From: Roseibium salinum
GTDB taxonomy: Bacteria > Pseudomonadota > Alphaproteobacteria > Rhizobiales > Stappiaceae
Assembly: GCF_026240905.1 (NCBI RefSeq)
Contig: NZ_JAPEVI010000003.1
Location: 1,984,001-2,048,000 of the forward strand
Reading direction: 5' to 3'
Length of the DNA: 64,000 bases
The translations under genes were made by a program, and so were the position numbers. This document shows positions 61,118 to 64,000 of this stretch, piece by piece (position 1 is the first letter of the stretch; the number at the start of each line of letters is the position of its first letter). The notes under the pieces were generated by a model, which saw nothing but the letters and a program-made list of their open reading frames with translations, made no database searches and was not told the DNA's origin.

Positions 61118-63052
61118 TCAGATGCCTTCTCCGTGGGAAGAATAGCCTTCCAGGAACCCGCGCTCGCGCAGGTAGGCGATGATTTCATCGGCAATCTCCT
61201 GCGGGTCCCGGTCCACGTTCCGGATGTGGATTTCCGGATTTTCCGGTGCCTCGTAGGGGCTGTCGATGCCGGTGAAGTTCTTGATCTCGCCCCGGTCGGC
61301 CTTGGCATAGAGGCCTTTGGGATCGCGCCTGCGGCATTCTTCGATCGGCGTGTCCACAAAGACCTCGATGAACTCGCCTTCGCCCAGCAGATCCCGGGCC
61401 AGCCGGCGTTCGGACCTGAACGGCGAGATGAAGGACACGAGCGTGATCATGCCGGCATCCGTGAAGAGCCTGGCGACCTCGCCCACCCGGCGGATATTCT
61501 CCACCCGGTCGGCGTCGGTGAAGCCGAGGTCCCTGTTGAGCCCATGCCGGACGTTGTCGCCGTCGAGCGCATAGGTATGCCGACCGTCGATATGAAGCTT
61601 CTTTTCCACGATCGACGCAATGGTCGACTTGCCCGAGCCGGAAAGACCGGTGAACCAGAGGACCGCGGGCTTCTGGCCGAGCTTTTCCGAGCGCGCCGCC
61701 TTGTCGACAGCGAGCGCCTGCCAGTGAATGTTGCTCGCCCGGCGCAGCGCGAACCAGACCATGCCCGCCCCGACGGTGGCATTGGACATGCGGTCGATCA
61801 GGATGAACGAACCGGTGGCCCGGTTGGCCTCATAGGGATCGAACGGCACGGCGGAGGACAGAGCAAAATTGCAGAACGCGATTTCGTTCAGGCCCAGAGT
61901 CTTGCCGGCCATGTGCTCGAACGTGTTGACGTTGATCTTGTGCTTGATCTCCGAAACGGTCGCAGTGACCGTGCGGGTGCCGATCTTCAGAAGATACGGA
62001 CGGCCCGGCAGCAGCGGCTCGTCGGACATCCAGATGACGTGGGCGGCAAACTGGTCGGCAACATCCGGACGGGACGCCGTGGACGACAGGAGGTCGCCGC
62101 GGGAGATGTCGATCTCATCTTCCAGCGTGATGGTGACCGCTTCTCCGGCGCAGGCGTCCTGCACTTCGCCGCTCGTGCCGATGATGGATTTCACCTTCGA
62201 CATCTTGGCGGGACCGGCAACAACCAGCTCCTCGCCGACCGAAACCCGACCGCTGGCCACGGTGCCCGAATAGCCGCGGAAATCGAGGTTCGGCCGGTTG
62301 ACCCACTGCACCGGGAAACGGAACGGAGCCTCGAGCTCCTGTTCGCCGACCTCGACACCTTCCAGATGCTCCAAGAGCGTCGGGCCGGAATACCAGGTCA
62401 ACTTGTCGCTGGTGGCGGTGACGTTGTCGCCGTAGCGGGCGGACATCGGGATCGCCTGCAGGGTTTCGAAGTCGAAGCCGTTGGCAAAGGTCTCGAACTC
62501 CGTGCGGATCTGTTCGAACCGCTCTTCGGAATAGTCCACCAGGTCGATCTTGTTGACCGCCAGCACCACGTGGCGGATGCCGAGCAGCGAGGCGATGAAG
62601 GCGTGACGGCGGGTCTGCACCATCAGGCCGTTGCGGGCGTCGACCAGCAGAACGGCAAGATCGGCGGTGGAAGCGCCCGTGGCCATGTTGCGGGTATACT
62701 GCTCGTGGCCCGGCGTGTCGGCGACGATGAACTTGCGCTTGTCGGTCGCAAAAAAGCGATAGGCGACATCGATGGTGATGCCCTGCTCGCGCTCGGCTTC
62801 CAGACCGTCGACGAGCAGCGCCAGGTCCATGTCCTCACCGACCGTGCCATGCTTGCGGGAGTCGCGCTCGAGCGCCGCCAGCTGATCCTCGAAAATCAGT
62901 TTGGTGTCGAAGAGCAGGCGGCCGATCAGGGTCGATTTGCCGTCGTCGACGGAACCACAGGTGAGAAAACGCAGCTGGTCCTTGGTTTCCTGCGCAAGGA
63001 TATATTCGGTAACGGCTGTTTCGGCAGCTTCCTGGACGTTTGCGATCGTCAT
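61118..63052 (-). CDS. cysN: Bifunctional sulfate adenylyltransferase GTPase subunit / APS kinase
   Basis: A 644-residue fusion. Residues 1-440 are CysN, the GTPase that drives ATP sulfurylase: P-loop GSVDDGKST near 32, [17 protein letters not shown] and NKIDLVD. Residues 455-640 are CysC, which phosphorylates APS to PAPS: P-loop GLSGSGKST, then [20 protein letters not shown] and [10 protein letters not shown]. The fusion (often named cysNC or nodQ) is usual in rhizobia and their relatives. It starts one base after the cysD stop, so the two subunits are made together. PAPS feeds cysteine synthesis or sulfation of surface molecules. Confidence 0.96.
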   Translation of the reverse strand: MTIANVQEAAETAVTEYILAQETKDQLRFLTCGSVDDGKSTLIGRLLFDTKLIFEDQLAALERDSRKHGTVGEDMDLALLVDGLEAEREQGITIDVAYRFFATDKRKFIVADTPGHEQYTRNMATGASTADLAVLLVDARNGLMVQTRRHAFIASLLGIRHVVLAVNKIDLVDYSEERFEQIRTEFETFANGFDFETLQAIPMSARYGDNVTATSDKLTWYSGPTLLEHLEGVEVGEQELEAPFRFPVQWVNRPNLDFRGYSGTVASGRVSVGEELVVAGPAKMSKVKSIIGTSGEVQDACAGEAVTITLEDEIDISRGDLLSSTASRPDVADQFAAHVIWMSDEPLLPGRPYLLKIGTRTVTATVSEIKHKINVNTFEHMAGKTLGLNEIAFCNFALSSAVPFDPYEANRATGSFILIDRMSNATVGAGMVWFALRRASNIHWQALAVDKAARSEKLGQKPAVLWFTGLSGSGKSTIASIVEKKLHIDGRHTYALDGDNVRHGLNRDLGFTDADRVENIRRVGEVARLFTDAGMITLVSFISPFRSERRLARDLLGEGEFIEVFVDTPIEECRRRDPKGLYAKADRGEIKNFTGIDSPYEAPENPEIHIRNVDRDPQEIADEIIAYLRERGFLEGYSSHGEGI

Positions 63053-63053
63053 C

Positions 63054-63998
63054 TTAGAAATATCCTTCGCGCTTTTTCTTTTCCATGGAGGCGCTTTCGT
63101 CCCTGTCGATCAGGCGGCCCTGACGTTCGGACGTGCGGGCTATAAGCATCTCGCGGACAATGGAGGGCAGCGTATCGGCATCCGACTCGATCGCACCGGT
63201 GAGCGGATAGCAGCCGAGCGTGCGGAAACGAACCATCTTTTCCTCAATCACTTCGCCGGGCTTAAGCTTCATGCGGTCGTCGTCGACCATGATCAGCATG
63301 CCGTCGCGTTCCACCACCGGACGCTTGGCGGCCAGATACAGCGGCACCATCGGAATGTTTTCCGTCAGGATGTACTGCCAGATGTCGAGCTCGGTCCAGT
63401 TGGACAGCGGAAAGGCGCGGATGCTCTCGCCCTTTGCCACGCGGGCATTGAAGAGGTTCCACAGTTCCGGACGCTGGTTCTTCGGGTCCCAGCCGTGATT
63501 GGCATTGCGGAAGGAGAACACGCGCTCCTTGGCACGGGATTTCTCCTCGTCGCGGCGCGCACCGCCGAAGGCCGCGTCGAAACCGTATTTGTTGAGCGCC
63601 TGTTTCAGCGCTTCGGTCTTCATGATGTGGGTGTGCACGGACGACCCGTGCTCGAACGGACTGATGTTCTTCTCCAGCCCTTCGGGGTTGGTGTAGACGA
63701 TCAGGTCCAGCCCGAGGCGGCTGGCTGTCTCGTCGCGGAACTTGATCATGTCCCGGAACTTCCAGGTCGTGTCCACATGCAGCAGCGGAAACGGCGGTTT
63801 TGAAGGATAGAACGCCTTCATCGCCAGATGCAGCATGACGCCGGAATCCTTGCCGATGGAATAGAGCATCACCGGGTTGGAGAATTCGGCCGCCACTTCG
63901 CGGATGATGTGGATGCTTTCCGCCTCAAGGCGCTTCAGATTGCTGAGGCGCTCCGGCGTGATCCCATGAGACTGAATATTCATGTTCATTTTTTCCAT
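63054..63998 (-). CDS. cysD: Sulfate adenylyltransferase subunit 2 (CysD)
   Basis: A 314-residue ATP-pyrophosphatase-type subunit that forms APS from ATP and sulfate with CysN. The PP-loop is [15 protein letters not shown] near residues 44-58; [14 protein letters not shown] and [16 protein letters not shown] follow, and the C-terminus [21 protein letters not shown] (split by family motif) is highly conserved. ATG 63998 lies two bases from the window edge; ATG at 63989 or 63983 is also possible, and a start beyond the edge cannot be excluded. The promoter lies outside the window. Confidence 0.95.
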   Translation of the reverse strand: MEKMNMNIQSHGITPERLSNLKRLEAESIHIIREVAAEFSNPVMLYSIGKDSGVMLHLAMKAFYPSKPPFPLLHVDTTWKFRDMIKFRDETASRLGLDLIVYTNPEGLEKNISPFEHGSSVHTHIMKTEALKQALNKYGFDAAFGGARRDEEKSRAKERVFSFRNANHGWDPKNQRPELWNLFNARVAKGESIRAFPLSNWTELDIWQYILTENIPMVPLYLAAKRPVVERDGMLIMVDDDRMKLKPGEVIEEKMVRFRTLGCYPLTGAIESDADTLPSIVREMLIARTSERQGRLIDRDESASMEKKKREGYF

Positions 63999-64000
63999 TT

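Noticed and set aside
61097..63145. 682-residue plus-strand open frame opposite cysNC
   Set aside because: cysNC is unambiguous on the other strand and the plus frame has no recognisable domain.
1..64000. Mobile elements, CRISPR arrays, prophage, tRNA and rRNA genes
   Set aside because: No transposase, integrase, terminal repeats, regularly spaced repeats or tRNA/rRNA-like segments were found by reading the intergenic regions.

Overview
The window is a GC-rich alphaproteobacterial chromosome segment, most likely from a marine Hyphomicrobiales/Stappiaceae organism of the Roseibium (Labrenzia) or Stappia type. The taxon is inferred from gene content, not from a marker gene. The clues are a FeuN-FeuP-FeuQ signalling cluster next to cycHJKL (ccmIEFH), the rhizobial-type order cyc genes - degP - response regulator - histidine kinase - glnE, two DUF2336 proteins, a DUF465 protein, a perfect CtrA-type box (TTAA-N7-TTAAC), and sucrose-phosphate synthase/phosphatase genes as expected for a salt-adapted marine bacterium. 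No tRNA, rRNA, CRISPR array, insertion sequence, prophage or plasmid genes were seen.

Layout. 1-6.7 kb: a partial family III CoA-transferase, a small methyltransferase, aminopeptidase N and a double-PAS hybrid-free histidine kinase. 6.7-27.3 kb (almost all minus strand): feuN, feuP, feuQ, a surface lipoprotein, an unrecognised 491-residue protein, ccmI-ccmE-ccmF-ccmH, an alpha/beta-hydrolase-OsmC fusion, a plus-strand pair of paralogous DUF2336 genes, a GST-like protein, degP, a second two-component pair and glnE. 27.4-31.1 kb: a sucrose operon (GH32-like protein, sucrose-phosphate phosphatase, sucrose-phosphate synthase). 31.3-39.2 kb: mixed single genes (DUF1194, a WYL regulator with a VOC protein, DUF465, a candidate small RNA, a small lectin-like secreted protein, SDR, YjbQ, a UDP-glycosyltransferase, and a glutamate-synthase-like FMN protein). 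39.3-43.4 kb: a membrane-stress operon (PspA, OB-fold membrane protein, flotillin) with a ribbon-helix-helix-like gene upstream. 43.6-53.3 kb: an XRE regulator, a SufR-like regulator with an ABC exporter, DUF2293, RidA, MOSC, EttA, a fatty-acid desaturase divergent from an ArsR regulator with twin operators, and a 2-hydroxyacid dehydrogenase. 53.3-60.9 kb: a 500-base gene-less stretch with a Fur-like box and hairpins, a class A beta-lactamase divergent from an AmpR-type LysR gene, MnmD and an MnmC-like FAD oxidoreductase, a CtrA-box-associated small membrane protein, YbaK, a MarR regulator divergent from a membrane protein with twin operators, and a UDP-glucuronate epimerase. 61-64 kb: cysD-cysNC for sulfate activation.

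Themes. Much of the window serves the cell envelope and stress response: osmolarity signalling (FeuNPQ), periplasmic quality control (DegP), cytochrome c maturation, compatible-solute sucrose, membrane repair (PspA/flotillin), membrane fluidity (desaturase/ArsR) and beta-lactam defence. The cleanest unexplained element is a compact two-hairpin small RNA candidate at 33917-33985 on the minus strand, with its own promoter match and an intrinsic terminator that belongs to no annotated gene.

Caution. Six otherwise complete genes carry seven single-base frameshifts (degP, the kinase at 9662-11111, feuQ twice, pspA, the XRE gene, the beta-lactamase). Five of the seven are explained by one missing G/C in a short G/C run. 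This pattern looks like sequencing or assembly error rather than gene decay, so these genes are described here as functional genes with apparent frameshifts.
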